Part shown: positions 10,339 through 22,672 of the stretch, piece by piece | How the letters are laid out: each line of letters begins with the position of its first letter | Position numbering within the stretch: the stretch's first letter is position 1 | NCBI RefSeq assembly: GCF_000801105.2 | Contig: NC_079517.1 | Coordinates: forward strand, 11,098,001 to 11,162,000 | From: Raphanus sativus | Taxonomy: Eukaryota; Streptophyta; Magnoliopsida; Brassicales; Brassicaceae | Direction of reading: 5' to 3' | Length of the DNA: 64,000 bases | Notes under the pieces: model-generated | The model's database searches: none | The model's input: the letters and a program-made list of their open reading frames with translations, nothing else | Told to the model about the DNA's origin: nothing | Made by a program: the position numbers and the translations under genes

Positions 10339-12919
10339 TGTGTAAGTTTCTCGTTTTCTTTCAATATCTCTCCCCCCAAGTTAAACTTGAAAACTTTTTC
10401 AAGCTTTAGACAATTATTTATAGTTACCAAATACTTCATATATTGGAAAGTTTCTTCTTTTGTATTTAAGTGATTTTCCCTTTTCAGATGTTTAACTTTT
10501 TGTTATTCATTGACTTTAAATTTAGTTTTCCATTTTTAATAATTTAGTTTTCCATTTTCTTGTATAAATGATACTTTTAAAATAACAAATTAAATTATAA
10601 CAAAAATGGTAAATTAACTAAAAATAATACATTAACTAACACAGAAATCTAAAAGTATTTGTTATACCTAAAAATAAATACTTATTTTACTAATATTTAT
10701 ATTTTCTTTTTATTTTCCTTTTTACTGTAATAATTAGCATATGTAAGTAAGATGTGAACTGTTAATTTTAAGTTTAAGCTATATATGTAAATTAATTTCG
10801 TTTTTAATTTTTTTTTGGAAATATTGACATTTTAAAAATCAATAAATTATGTTGCTGATTTGTCGAGTTTCTTAATTTGTTAATTTAACTATGTTGATTT
10901 TCCAATTTTCTCTAATATTTACCATTTATTTAATTAAGCTGTAAAATGTTAATATTTATTTTGTTAGTTTAATTATATATATTATCAATTTCGTTTAAAA
11001 AAATAGAAATACTAACATTTTTTAAAATAATAAATTAAAAGGATGATGTGTCATATTTTGACTGGTCGTTTTAAATCCTATGTGGACGCTCTCAATGGCT
11101 TATAGCCTCAACTTTTATATAGTATAGATTAATCCTAGATTTTATACTCGCGCTACGCGCGAGTCTGTATTAATATTTTTTTTTACTTTTATAATAACTT
11201 TAAAACTAATTATTTATCTGATTTATATAATTTTTTTATCTGAAACATGATTCGTTGATTTTTTTATTTATGTTTATTTTATAACTATACCCTCTTATTA
11301 GCTATTTAGTTTTTTTGAATTTTAAATGTAATACTTATGTTTATAAACATATTCATAATTTTTGAAAAATGTTAATTTATATTTTGAAATATTATATAAA
11401 TTTCTTGATGCATGTAAACTGCCAATACATTATAATATTTTGTGAAACATTTTACATATATTTTACTTGACTACATAAACGATTAAAGTGTTTAAAAAAA
11501 CATAAAATATTAAACTATCTTGCATAATATCTAATTTTTCTTAATAGTCAAAAACTTTACTTGATGTAAAATAATATGTGAATTAATAAAATTTAGAATC
11601 TATAGTATTAGAGTTATCTACTTGATGTAATTAATAATTTGTATTTTAGTTAAGCTTGTATGATCATATAATATATATATTATAATTTATTTTTTGGTAC
11701 AATAGTCAATATTTGATTTTTGGTGTTTACATGAAGATTTTTGGGATACTTTGAAACTTTTACATAATTTTGATAATTGTTTTTCTTTTCTAGTTGCTAA
11801 ATACTGACAATAAAATAGCAAAAATCTTAGATAGCGTATTCATTGTAATCTTGAGACTTTTTTTTCTAAATGTTCAAAATCTGTAATTTTGTATGTTTTT
11901 AGTTTGTTGATTATAATACTTAGATAGTATATTTATTTTCATAAATTCATATTGATTGTTCCTTCTATCATTCTTTTATGTTATCTTTCATGCTAATTTA
12001 TTGTTATAAATTTTATTTAAAATATTAATAACTTATTTGACGTGCTTGCTTAGACTCTTTATTATTAATCTACCTTATAAACATTATGCTCTAAATATTT
12101 TTCTTCGACATAACTCAACAAAGAGCATCGTAAATTTTATATGTTTTATGAGGTGAATCAGACTAATGAATCAATGATTATAAGAGTTCATCATGTAGTT
12201 TGCTTTAAAATAATAATTTTTAAAAATCTTGTAAATCACACCATGTTAAATTGATTTCAGTATAGTTTATTTGGTTAGTTTCTATGAATATTTTGACTGT
12301 AACTGCCTATAATAATATTTGTCAAAACATAAGATTATAGTGTTGATTAATATTAAAATATTAATGGATAAATAAATTTGTTAATTTCTTTTGATTGATA
12401 AAAAAAATTGAATTTCATAAATAAATTGTGGCTTGGGCCTCTCACTTTATTCTCTTACTTAACATTTTTCGAGAGAGCAGTATATCCAGTATTGTCTGGT
12501 GTGATATACTTTTATCTATCGGGTTTTGTCTTCGGCTTGTATGATTTACTCTCCACTGCAGAGTTTTTCGTTTTCGTTCAATGTTATTATTCATCCACTT
12601 CAAACCATATATTTCTTGATGTGTTCCTTGTTCATGAGGATTATGCGATTTTTGATTTGGATATTGTTAAAGAAAATACATTTGATATTGATTTCTAATT
12701 TATTTTGAAAATACACTTTTTGAAATTTTATTTTCAAGAGTATATTTTCTTTTGTGTTCTTGCAAGTAAAAATCGTGTATTCTTTATAATTTATTTTAAT
12801 TCTTCTTTTGTTAAATTTCCAAATATTTAGTATATATATGAGTCAATTCCATTTTAATGATTTATTTATTAGTTTGCCTTATTTGATGTTGAATTCTATT
12901 TATCAATTATAATTTTCAT

Positions 12920-14170
12920 ATTTTATTGGTGGTTTTAAATTTTATATGGATGTTTTCAATGACTTATAGCCTCAACTTTTATATAGTATAGATAAAATAA
13001 TGATTTAACATATTTTGGTGTTTTAAAATAATATGTGAATATACTCAATGATTTATAGCCTCAACTTATATATAATATAGATGTTATTTCAATAGCATAT
13101 AACCTAAACTTTGAAACCATGAGTCAAAATTATTATTTATAAATTTTTAAAAGCCTTGCATTTTCAAAAACTAATTCTTATTTTATATTTTATTTGAATG
13201 TTAAATGTCGAAATATTATATATATTAAGTGAGTTTATATATAATGTTTTACTTTTATTATAAGTTTCTTTGTTTGATATTGGTTTCTATTTTAATTTTA
13301 AATGAAAATTGTTTTAGAAATATTGACATTTTTGAAAATAAAAATTTAAATAATAACTTTTCAAAAATATAATTGATTATTTCAAATTCTTATTTTATAT
13401 TTTATTTAGTGCTTATAGCCTCAAATTTCTTTTATAATGAACTTTTATATAATATAGATTTATGTTAAATTCCAAATAATTATATATATATATATATATA
13501 TATATGAGCCAATTCCATTTAATTAATTATCTAATAGTTTGCCTTTTTGACACTTAATTCCATTTTGTATCCAAATAATCAATTTTGGAAATTTTAACAT
13601 TTTTAAAAATAGTAAACTAAAATTGTTATATTTATATTTTGATTGATTGCTTATAGTCCTGTCCTATATGTATATTCTCAATGGCTTTTTAGCTGTCACT
13701 TTTTATATAGTAAATAAAATGATGACTTAGCATATTTTGGTGTTTTAAAAATATTATGTGAACATTCTCAATTATTTGTACTTTCAACGTATAAATAGTA
13801 TATGCTATTTGTCAATATTTTCATTAGCATATAGCATAAATTTTGAAAATTATAAGTTAAATTTATTTAATTATAATTTTTTTGAAAGCCTTGTATTTTT
13901 AAATTATTTATTATTTTATATTTTATATTTTATTTTAAGTTTCGTAAAATATTCAAATATTAAGTTAATTATTTATAATGTCTTACTTTTGTAAATTTAT
14001 CTTATTTTATATTAATTTATATTTTCGTCTAAAATAAACATTTTTTGGTAATATTGACATTTTTAAAAATAATAAACAAAAAATCTGATTTTGCATATTT
14101 TTATTGGTGGTTTTAAATCCTCTGTGGACGCTCTCAATGGCTTAAAGCTTCAACTTTTATATAGTATATA
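12920..14170 (-). repeat. Diverged internal modules resembling the Helitron 5' end
   Basis: The signature (plus strand) TCTCAATGGCTTATAGCCTCAA, or diverged forms of it, followed by a TATATAGTATAGAT-like end, recurs at about 12948-12992, 13040-13081, 13430-13458, 13668-13715 and 14120-14165. Between occurrences the order of blocks (CATAACCTAAACTTTGAAAATC, GAAATAAA..TTTT, AATATTGACATTTTTAAAAA) is kept. The best-defined units are about 360-380 bp. All have the same orientation. Confidence 0.65.
13481..13505. repeat. (TA)n microsatellite
   Basis: About 12 TA dinucleotides inside Helitron H2. Confidence 0.9.
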
Positions 14171-15343
14171 GCCTAAAATTTGAAAATCATAAGTTAAATT
14201 TATTTAATTATATTTTTTTCTGAAAGTCTTGTATTTTTAAAATTATTATTATTTTATATTTTATATTTTATTTAAGTTTCAAAAAATATTTATATATTTA
14301 GTTAACTTATTTATAATGTCTTACTTTTGTAAATTTACCTTATCTGATATTAATTTATATTTTAGTTTGAAATAAACAACTTTTTGGTAATATTGACATT
14401 TTTAAAAATAATAAACAAAAAATCTGATTTGGCACACCCTTGTTGATGTTCCGTGCTTCCCAAAAGTGAATCACTCTTGCAAGAACTTCATTCTTTTAAA
14501 AATATTTTAAAAATCTTTTCTTAGACCATCAAAAACCAAAGAAAAATCAGAAGCCACCATTGCGTAAATATATTTTTCTTTCTTTCTCTCAGTATCTCTC
14601 TCTTTTCCAAAGTAAATCTTGAAAACTTGTGGAATTCTAGACAACTATTTATAGTCACCTAATACTTCATTTATTAGAAAGTTTCTTCTTTTATATATTA
14701 AGTGAATTTCCCTTTTAGATGTTTTAGTTTTTGTTAACTTAATATTTTCTTTTTATTTTCCATTTTTCTATATCAGTTACCATTTATTTAAGTAAGTTTT
14801 CAAATTTTAATATTTATTTTTCTTAGTTTATGTTATATATATAATATTATTTTCGTTTTTTAAATCTTTTTGGAAATATTAACATTTTAAAAATAATAAA
14901 TTAAAAATCTGAACTTTTTCTTATATATTCATGTTAACATGACATTTTTATATTCATGTTATATATTCCCTTTTTTGTTAACTTAACTATTTTCTATTTA
15001 TTTTACATTTTTATATAGTATAGATTTATTAAAGTAAGTTGTCAAATTTTAATATTTATTTTTCTTAGTTTATGTTATATATATAATATTAATTTCGTTT
15101 TTTTGAATATGTTTTTGGAAATATTAACATTTTAAAAATAATAAATTATAAAAACTGAAAATTTTAATATTTTGTTTTAGGTTAAGTTATATATATAATA
15201 CTAATTTCGTTTTAAAAAAGAATTTGGAAATATTAACATTTAAAAAAAATTAAAAATCTGATTTGTCGTAATACGATTGGTCGTTTTAAATCATATATGG
15301 ACGTTCTCAATTGATTATAGGCTCAACTTTTATATAGTATAGA

Positions 15344-18300
15344 CTAGATTTTCAACTCGCGCTACGCGCGAGTCTATATTAATAATTAGTATCATTGTAT
15401 ACTAATATTAAGATAATATGCATTTTATATGAAACTTTATTCAATGTGTGCTTTATTATTGTTCATATTTAGACTTTTATACCATTATATTCTTTAATAA
15501 CTAATATTTAGATATCTTCTTGTTGACCCAAAAATATCTTATTTTGTGTATGTAAATTTGTTGTATATTTATAAATGTGTTTAAATTTTTTAATAATATT
15601 ATTATAAATTATATTAACTGTTATAGTCATATTAATTAATATTACACTATAATAATTATTTTATTATATTTTTATCTATCTTTCTATTTGAAGGACATAC
15701 AAAAATTAATGCAGATGCACAATATCTAAATTTATTTTGTATTTACCAAATTTTTACAATAAAATTATAATTATTACATATTTTGTGCATATGTAATTGA
15801 AATATTCATTATTAATTCTATTGCTTGCATATCTGGTAGTATTATTTTAGGGTTGTTCATAAAATGTTTTTTTATTAGCTTAATGAATATTTTGATTATT
15901 ATTCTTGAAAATATTTATGTAAAATTTTTATTCAAATTTTAATTTTTGATTAGTAAATAAATATGTTAATTCATTTGATTGATAAAAGTCAGTTTGAAAC
16001 AACATAGATAAACGATTTGAAAACACATAGATAAACTACATCTTTAACAATATATGACCTTACATAAGTTTTTTTGTTTAATTTCATTTCTTTTGCTTTA
16101 AAAATTATCCTTGTCTTATTTTTATTTTACTTTGAGATAAATAATTTTCTGTCATTTAATATTTAAATATAAAATTAAAATGCTGATATTGTATATTATT
16201 GCCATGAATTTTTTAAATTATATGTGAACACTATAAATAATATTATCCTAAGATTTACTTTCTATTATTTCATTTTTTACTAAATTTAATATTGACTTCT
16301 TTTTTTCAGGAAATAGCATCAATTTTTAAATCATATGTTTTTCAGTATGTAATTAAAATTGCTTTGGATTCTTATTTTTTATCATTTAAAATAATTAAAA
16401 TCAAACTGATTTTAATTATTTTTCTTTTTTACTAAATCTAATATTGATTTCCTCTTTATGTTGAAAGAAACATTTTTGAAAGTCTTGAAATTTTGTAAGA
16501 TGATATCTAAAAGTTAATTTGGCATATTTTTGGTGCTTTAAAATAATATGTGGACATTCTCAATTATTTTGTGCAACAAATTATATATAATATATATATA
16601 TTTGAATATTGTCAGTAGCATATAACCTATACTTTAAAAGATCATGTTATTAGTTTTATATAGGTATAGTTGTTCGAAAGTATTGCATTTTAAAATTAAT
16701 TATTAATTTTGTTTGTTATTTTTATGTTAATGTTCGAACATTTTTTATATTAAGTTAAATAATACATGATGTTTTTAATTTTATAATATAACTTATTTAA
16801 AATTTTATTTATATTTTATTTTGAAATAAAAAGTTTTCGATAATATTAACTTTTTAGAAATAGAAAATTTAAAAAACGATCTTGGCATTGTTTGGTGCTT
16901 TAAAATAATATGTAGACATTCTCAATGATTTATAATATGTAGGCATTCTCAATGATTTATAATATCAAATTATATATTGTGCATGTTATTTATTATGAAT
17001 ATTTAAAACAGTATATAACCTAAACTTTGAAAATCATGAGTTTAAATTTAGATTTATATAGTTATAATTGTTTGAAAGTTTTGCATTTTTAAACTAATAT
17101 TTTATTTATTTATTTATTAATTTTGAAAAAACTATTATACTATGTTAACTAATATATAGTATTTATATTTTTGTAAATTCATCTTATTCTATATTGATTT
17201 ATATTTTATTTTGAAATAAATGATTTTTGATAATATTGATATTTTTAAAATTAATAAATTAAAATAACTATTTATCATATTTTGATTGATAGTCTGGCAA
17301 TAATGCATGGAAATTCTCAATGGTTTATATAATCAAATTATATATAGTATATGTTATTTATGAATTTTTTTAATGATGTAGTCTTTAACTGAAACTTTGA
17401 AAATTATGAGTTTAAATTTAAATTTATATAGTTATAATCGTTTGAAAATCTTTTATTTTTAAATTTATTATTATTTTGTTATTTATTTGTTACTTTTCGA
17501 AAATAATATTATAGATTATGTTAACTTATATATAGTATTTATATTTTTATAAATTTACCTGATTTGATATCAAATTATATTTTATTTTATATTAAATGAT
17601 TTTCTTGTAATATTTACAATTTTAGAAATAACAAATTAAAATATGATTTGAATTAAGAATTTGTGAGAAGTCACCTTGTAACTTGTTTTGTTGTTGATGA
17701 CCAAGAAGTTCTTTATCATGTAGATTACATCAGTCTTTAAATCTCCTTCATACTATTCAATTAGTTGATATGAAAGCGTGGATTGTTCCTCTCTGTAAAA
17801 ATTTGTGTCAAACAATATACATTGCTTATAAAGTTTTGGATTGATAATTTATAAATAAAATTCTATATACCTTATTTGTAACAAAAAGGTGATTGTATCC
17901 AAAGGTTGATGATCTTAAAAAAACTTTTGTTACATCCTTTCCAAAAGTAAACCACTCTAGCAAGAACTTCATTATTAGTAAAACTTTTTCTAAGATCATC
18001 AAAAATCAACAAAGAAGCAACCCTTGTGTAAGTCTCTCGTTTTCTTTCAATATCTCTCCCCTCAAGTTAAACTTGAAAACTTTTTCAAGCTTTAGACAAT
18101 TATTTATAGTTACCAAATACTTCATATATTGGAAAGTTTCTTCTTTTGTATTTAAGTGATTTTCTCTTTTCAGATGTTTAACTTTTTGTTATTCATTGAC
18201 TTTAAATTTAGTTTTCCATTTTTAATAATTTAGTTTTCCATTTTCTTGTATAAATGGTACTTTTAAAATAACAAATTAAATTATAACAAAAAATGGTAAA

Positions 18301-18817
18301 TTAACTTAAAATAATACATTAACTAACACAAAAATCTAAAAGTATTTGTTATACCTAAAAATAAATACTTATTTTGCAAATATTTATATTTTCTTTTTAT
18401 TTTCCTTTTTACTCTAATAATTAGCATATGTAAGTAAGATGTGAACTGTTAATTTTTAAGTTTAAGCTATATATGTAAATTAATTTCGTTTTTAAATATT
18501 TTTTTGAAATATTGACATTTTAAAAATTAATAAATTATGTTGCTGATTTGTCGAGTTTCTTAATTTGTTAATTTAACTATGTTGATTTTCCAATTTTCTA
18601 TAACATTTACCATTTATTTAATTAAGCTGTAAAATGTTAATATTTATTTTGTTAGTTTAATTATATATATTATCAATTTCGTTTAAAAAAATTAGAAATA
18701 CTAACATTTTTTAAAATAATAAATTAAAAGGATGATGTGTCATATTTTGACTGGTCGTTTTAAATCCTATGTGGACGCTCTCAATGGCTTATAGCCTCAA
18801 CTTTTATATAGTATAGA
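15344..18817 (-). mobile_element. Helitron H3, minus orientation
   Basis: The minus-strand 5' end is TCTATACTATATAAAAG at 18817, preceded by A. The 3' hairpin CTCGCGC-GTA-GCGCGAG is followed by TTGAAAATCTAG, ending at 15344. That CTAG is immediately followed by the TC that starts H2, so the elements are head-to-tail with no spacer. The 5' 1.5 kb is the sister of H1. It also holds internal repeated modules (about 16545, 16912-16970 and 17300). No intact coding sequence is present; the RPA-like remnant seen in H1 has lost its ATG here. Confidence 0.8.
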
Positions 18818-20220
18818 TTATAGCTCTACCTCTCGAAAGTTACAGAATATTCTCCCTTTCATAGAATTTTCAACTCAGTTTTTATTTTTCTTTTTTCAGG
18901 TTAACAGAATCTCCTGAATTTGGTTTACTGAAAGTTGTTGACCTATCGAAATTGATTTCCTAACAGTCTGAATAGTACCAATCTACTTTAGGAGAGAGAT
19001 TTCCTCAATAAAGCTTCCTCTGCTAAGGCGGGAAATATCAAGATTCCCTACATGATTGCCTAACGTGAATTCTTAAGCTCGATCACATGCAGTTGAAGCG
19101 TTTTCTCTAAGCAGAGACAATTTGGCTTGGTCTTTAGTACTACGGTGCTTCTGCTACTGGATTTACTTTCAGGCAGCAGTGTCGATTGAAGATTAAGGAG
19201 TTGTTGTCAAAGGTTTTCTCACTTCCTATTTTGTCGTCGGCGGTTTCCATTGAACGGGTTTTTGTTCTGGTGGAACGCCGATTTGAATTCCGTCTTTGCT
19301 TGGCACATGTCGCTCCTGCGTATAGCGTTTAACGCATGGTTGGTTTTATCCCTTTTTTTTTTCTTTGGACTTTTCGGCTGAATGGGCCTGTGGGCCATAT
19401 CGAGCCTCTTTGTTCTAGTTTCATTTTTAAATAACTGAGTTTTGTGGCCCCTATTCTTGTATAATCCTCTTTTAGTTATTGGGCTTTAATCATAATAAAT
19501 ATGACAAAAAAAATTAGCTTTCTACTCACCAGATGGCTGAATACAGTTATGCAAAATTCATACATCATATAGGATTTATTTATTTTTTTAGACGGTGAGA
19601 TTGTGTTTTTTTTTGTGTGCCGAGAGCAACTGTATCGGAGATATTTCAACTAAAATTTTATAACATGAATAATATTTTAATAGAAGAGTTTAAAAAAGTT
19701 CGAGAATTTCAAGATAAGATATGAATGTTCCAAACATTTGAAATTGTATTAAAATATTATTATCTTTTGATAAAAAAAACTCTAATCAGGGTAGGTTCTG
19801 AGATTTTGGAAGATATTTTAAGAAGATTTCTATAGTTTGGAGGTTAAATTTTTTTTTTACAAATTTGAGAATTTATTCATATATATTTTTTCAAATTTTT
19901 TGAAGAACTAAGATGAATGTTTTATCCGGCTTCGTCCAGTACCGACCTGACTCTAGTTAAAAGATCTCATTCCGAATGATCTAAGGGTTTGGATAGGAGT
20001 AGAGCCGAAAGTTTGGTTTGGAATACATATACAGTGAATATCATATGATTCTGTTGTTTTTTTGTTTAATATACTTTTACCATAGATTATTGTGAACGTG
20101 TGAAAATGATGTCATGTCTTTTGTTTTTCTATAAATTTATATTAATGTTGGATCATTTTCTTTTTGTATTTAATAGCAAAGTTCTGAATTGCAAATTTAA
20201 TTGTTTGGCTGGTAAATGCT
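18818..20220. other. Intergenic region with a possible retroelement 3' end
   Basis: About 18900-19510 is clearly less AT-rich than its surroundings. It ends with AATAAATATGAC and an A8 run near 19510, like the 3' end of a LINE or a retrocopy. No long open frame and no clear target duplication are seen. The rest, to 20220, is AT-rich without features. Confidence 0.3.
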
Positions 20221-20221
20221 A

Positions 20222-20465
20222 CTCCCTCCGTTTTAAAAAAAAATAGATTTTTTAGTATTTTCACATATATTAATAAAGCATGTTAAATCACTATAATAAA
20301 TTTATCATTTTCTGTATTTTTTTCAACAGTTTTTAGCCAATAGTAATCCAATAAAACCAATTAATCTTTTTAAAATTTACAATTTTTTCATAGAAAACAT
20401 AAAATATACATTTTTTTGAAACAAACTATTTTTCCAAAACATAAATCTTTTAAGAACGGAGGGAG
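20222..20465. mobile_element. Stowaway-like MITE (Tc1/mariner type)
   Basis: The terminal inverted repeats CTCCCTCCGTT and AACGGAGGGAG are flanked by TA on both sides (20220-20221 and 20466-20467). The 244-bp AT-rich core has no coding sequence, as is typical of Stowaway elements. Confidence 0.9.
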
Positions 20466-20544
20466 TAGTAGGGACTCTCTTGATTTGCATTTGTATTTTT
20501 CCCTGTTTAAACTCCAAGTGTTTATTACTTAAGTAAATTTGTTA

Positions 20545-20758
20545 TTCTCTCCGTTTTACGAAGAGTGTCATTTAAACATTTTCGCACATATTAGAAACTG
20601 ATTAGAATTCATGTTTTTATTGATTTTATCAATTTAAACAATAGAATTTTAGATAAATAAATTTATTTATAAAATCAATGTATTTTACAATTAATATTGA
20701 ACTGAGAGTATTATAAAAAAAAGATTAAAATAATAATTAATATGAAACAGAAGGATAG
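20545..20758. mobile_element. Degenerate Stowaway-like MITE
   Basis: The left end TCTCTCCGTTTTACGAAGAG and right end GAAACAGAAGGATAG, followed by TA, resemble Stowaway termini with several mismatches. It is an older relative of the MITE about 80 bp away. Confidence 0.65.
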
Positions 20759-20819
20759 TAAAGCAAACAAAATTTGATTCGCATATAAATTCAGGTGCAC
20801 ATCATATTTGTAACTTTTT

Positions 20820-21660
20820 AAGTATGCTAGTCTGGCTTCGCTTTTATTCTATTTTTCTTTTAAGTATTGATAAATTCCTTGGGAAAGATCTATAAACTAA
20901 TATTTTAACATTTTAAATAATCAATTTATTTTATTTTTATTATTAAAATTCCGTCAATAATTCTATTTATTTTGGATGGAAAACATTTTAAAGATTATAG
21001 GTTAATAGTATTATCATTAAATACTTGTAACATAATATAAAAAAATAAGATTAGATAATGATTTCTTAAATCATTGAAAATGGATAATAACTATAAATCA
21101 TTCAGAATATGGTCTGTTATCTTAAGCTATTATACCTAATTAACAAACCTTTAAAATTAATTTATAAATCATTCTACATTATTTATCAATTTATAATAGC
21201 TTAATAAGTTTTTATAAATATTTTTAAAAAACTTTACATATTATATATAAGGATTTAACAATGATTTTATAACCATTCAAATTTCTTACTATAATGCTTA
21301 TTAACATTTAGAAAGGGTTTATTAGCTTTTATAAATTATTCATAAATCCTTATAAGCATTATTCATTGTTTTGTAACTCTAATAAATATTTTTAGAAGTT
21401 CGTATAAATAATCAAAGATATCATTAATAGTATTATAAACTTTTTAAAAGACTTATTCTTTATTTTGTAACTCTTACAGCTGATTTTGTAATATTTTATA
21501 AGTGGTTAGGGTTCTATAAATAATTTTATATGCCTTTATATTTTTATATATTATTTATAAATAATTAGCCAATTTTACAACTTTTTACAAAATTTTACAA
21601 TCTTTTATAAATTATTTACAAGGTTTTAATGATAAAAGTCATCAACCATAACTCATTTAA
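20820..21660. other. AT-rich tract with degenerate short repeats
   Basis: Variants of TTATAAATNATTNATAANC and TTTTGTAACTCT recur irregularly over about 600 bp. No gene and no defined unit length are seen. Confidence 0.5.
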
Positions 21661-21823
21661 CTGTTTTTAATTCTGAGTAAACAAGAATAGAAATAGAGAA
21701 TAACATATATTGGTGATATATTAGCGATTTATAAAAAGTTTAAAATGTTAAAATATTAATTGAGAAGTTTCAAAATAGTTAAGAAATTTGTCGACCATAT
21801 TCTGAAATATTGATGGAAAATAC

Positions 21824-22664
21824 TAGGTATGGGCATTTGGGATCCCAATCGGGTTTTGGTTTTATCCAATCGGGTTTCGGTTATTCGGGTTTATCAAAAT
21901 CAGTCTCATTCGGATTATTTAAAAATTCGGTTCGGGACCAGTTCAGGTTCTATCGGGTCCGGATCGGGATTAGTAAATCTTCCAAGAACCGGCACAACCC
22001 AATGTACTTTCGGGTTTGGATCCCAATCGATTCTTCGGTTTAAAAATATCTAATTTTTACCTACTTTGTAACTAAAACATAAGAAAATTCGGTTCTTCGG
22101 GTTTGAAATACCTAATTTGTAACTTTTTGTAACCAAAACATAAGTAAAATCGATTTAAAAATAAGAAATGAACATCAACCGTGATCATTCAAAATCAAAC
22201 AAAAAGGAAACATATTTATTGATAAAAAAACCAAATAAACGAAAGCATAAAACGAAAACCACGTTCTCATGAAATGAGAAATATTGTTTAGTGAAAACAA
22301 AATCAAAATCTAAATATTTCAATATTCAATAGCCACATTTAACCATCAATCTTCATGTAATAGTACCACCAACCTTCATGTAATAGATAAGTATTTTAAA
22401 TATTCAATATATATTAATGTATTTTGAATACATATTAGAAATTGAGAACATATTTGGTACAAGATCTTTTTGGGGTTTGGAATGTTTCGGGTTCTATCGG
22501 ATATTCATTTAGATTCGGGTTCAGTTCGAATAATACCCATAACCCGTAATACCATAAAATAATATCCATTCGGTTTTTATTTCGGGTTTAAATCGGTTCG
22601 GATTCATTTTTATCGGATCGGATTCTGTTCGGATTTTCGGGTTCGGTTTATTTGCCGAGCCCTA
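21824..22664. mobile_element. Non-autonomous hAT-like element (SIMPLEHAT type)
   Basis: It is flanked by a perfect 8-bp target duplication GAAAATAC (21816-21823 and 22665-22672), the length expected for hAT. The ends TAGGTATGGGCATTTG and TTTGCCGAGCCCTA are imperfect inverted repeats. The interior is rich in GGTTCGGGTT-like words near both ends, with a plain AT-rich centre. No transposase is present. Confidence 0.85.
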
Positions 22665-22672
22665 GAAAATAC

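Larger units (their letters stand above)
9451..11128 (-). mobile_element. Helitron 5' portion, copy H1 (truncated)
   Basis: On the minus strand it begins TCTATACTATATAAAAG at 11128, preceded by A, the expected A^TC Helitron start. It is nearly the same as ~17345-18817 (copy H3), with scattered differences. It carries an extra ~213-bp tandem duplication (9616-10038) absent from H3. Its 3' part is missing: homology stops exactly at the 9450 Helitron end. Confidence 0.75.
11135..15343 (-). mobile_element. Helitron H2, minus orientation
   Basis: The minus-strand 5' end is TCTATACTATATAAAAG at 15343. The 3' end has the hairpin CTCGCGC-GTA-GCGCGAG followed by TATAAAATCTAG, ending at 11135. It contains no replicase. 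Inside are several modules in the same orientation that each repeat the element's own 5' subterminal sequence, with internal pseudo-termini near 12992, 13081 and 13458. Six bases separate its 3' end from the 5' end of H1, while its own 5' end touches H3 directly. Confidence 0.75.

Noticed and set aside
10207..10473. 88-codon plus-strand frame repeated at 17893-18159 with few changes
   Set aside because: Conservation reflects the recent duplication of the Helitron. The frame starts with a non-ATG codon, has no family features, and the minus strand gives the more sensible (RPA-like) reading.
12408..12698. 96-codon frame with many aromatic residues in Helitron H2
   Set aside because: It begins with a non-ATG codon in very AT-rich DNA and shows no conserved pattern in the sister elements.
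21810..22053. Overlapping 77- and 74-codon frames rich in Gly, Ser and Arg
   Set aside because: They are readings of the GGTTCGGGTT-like words of the hAT-like element, and one crosses its boundary.
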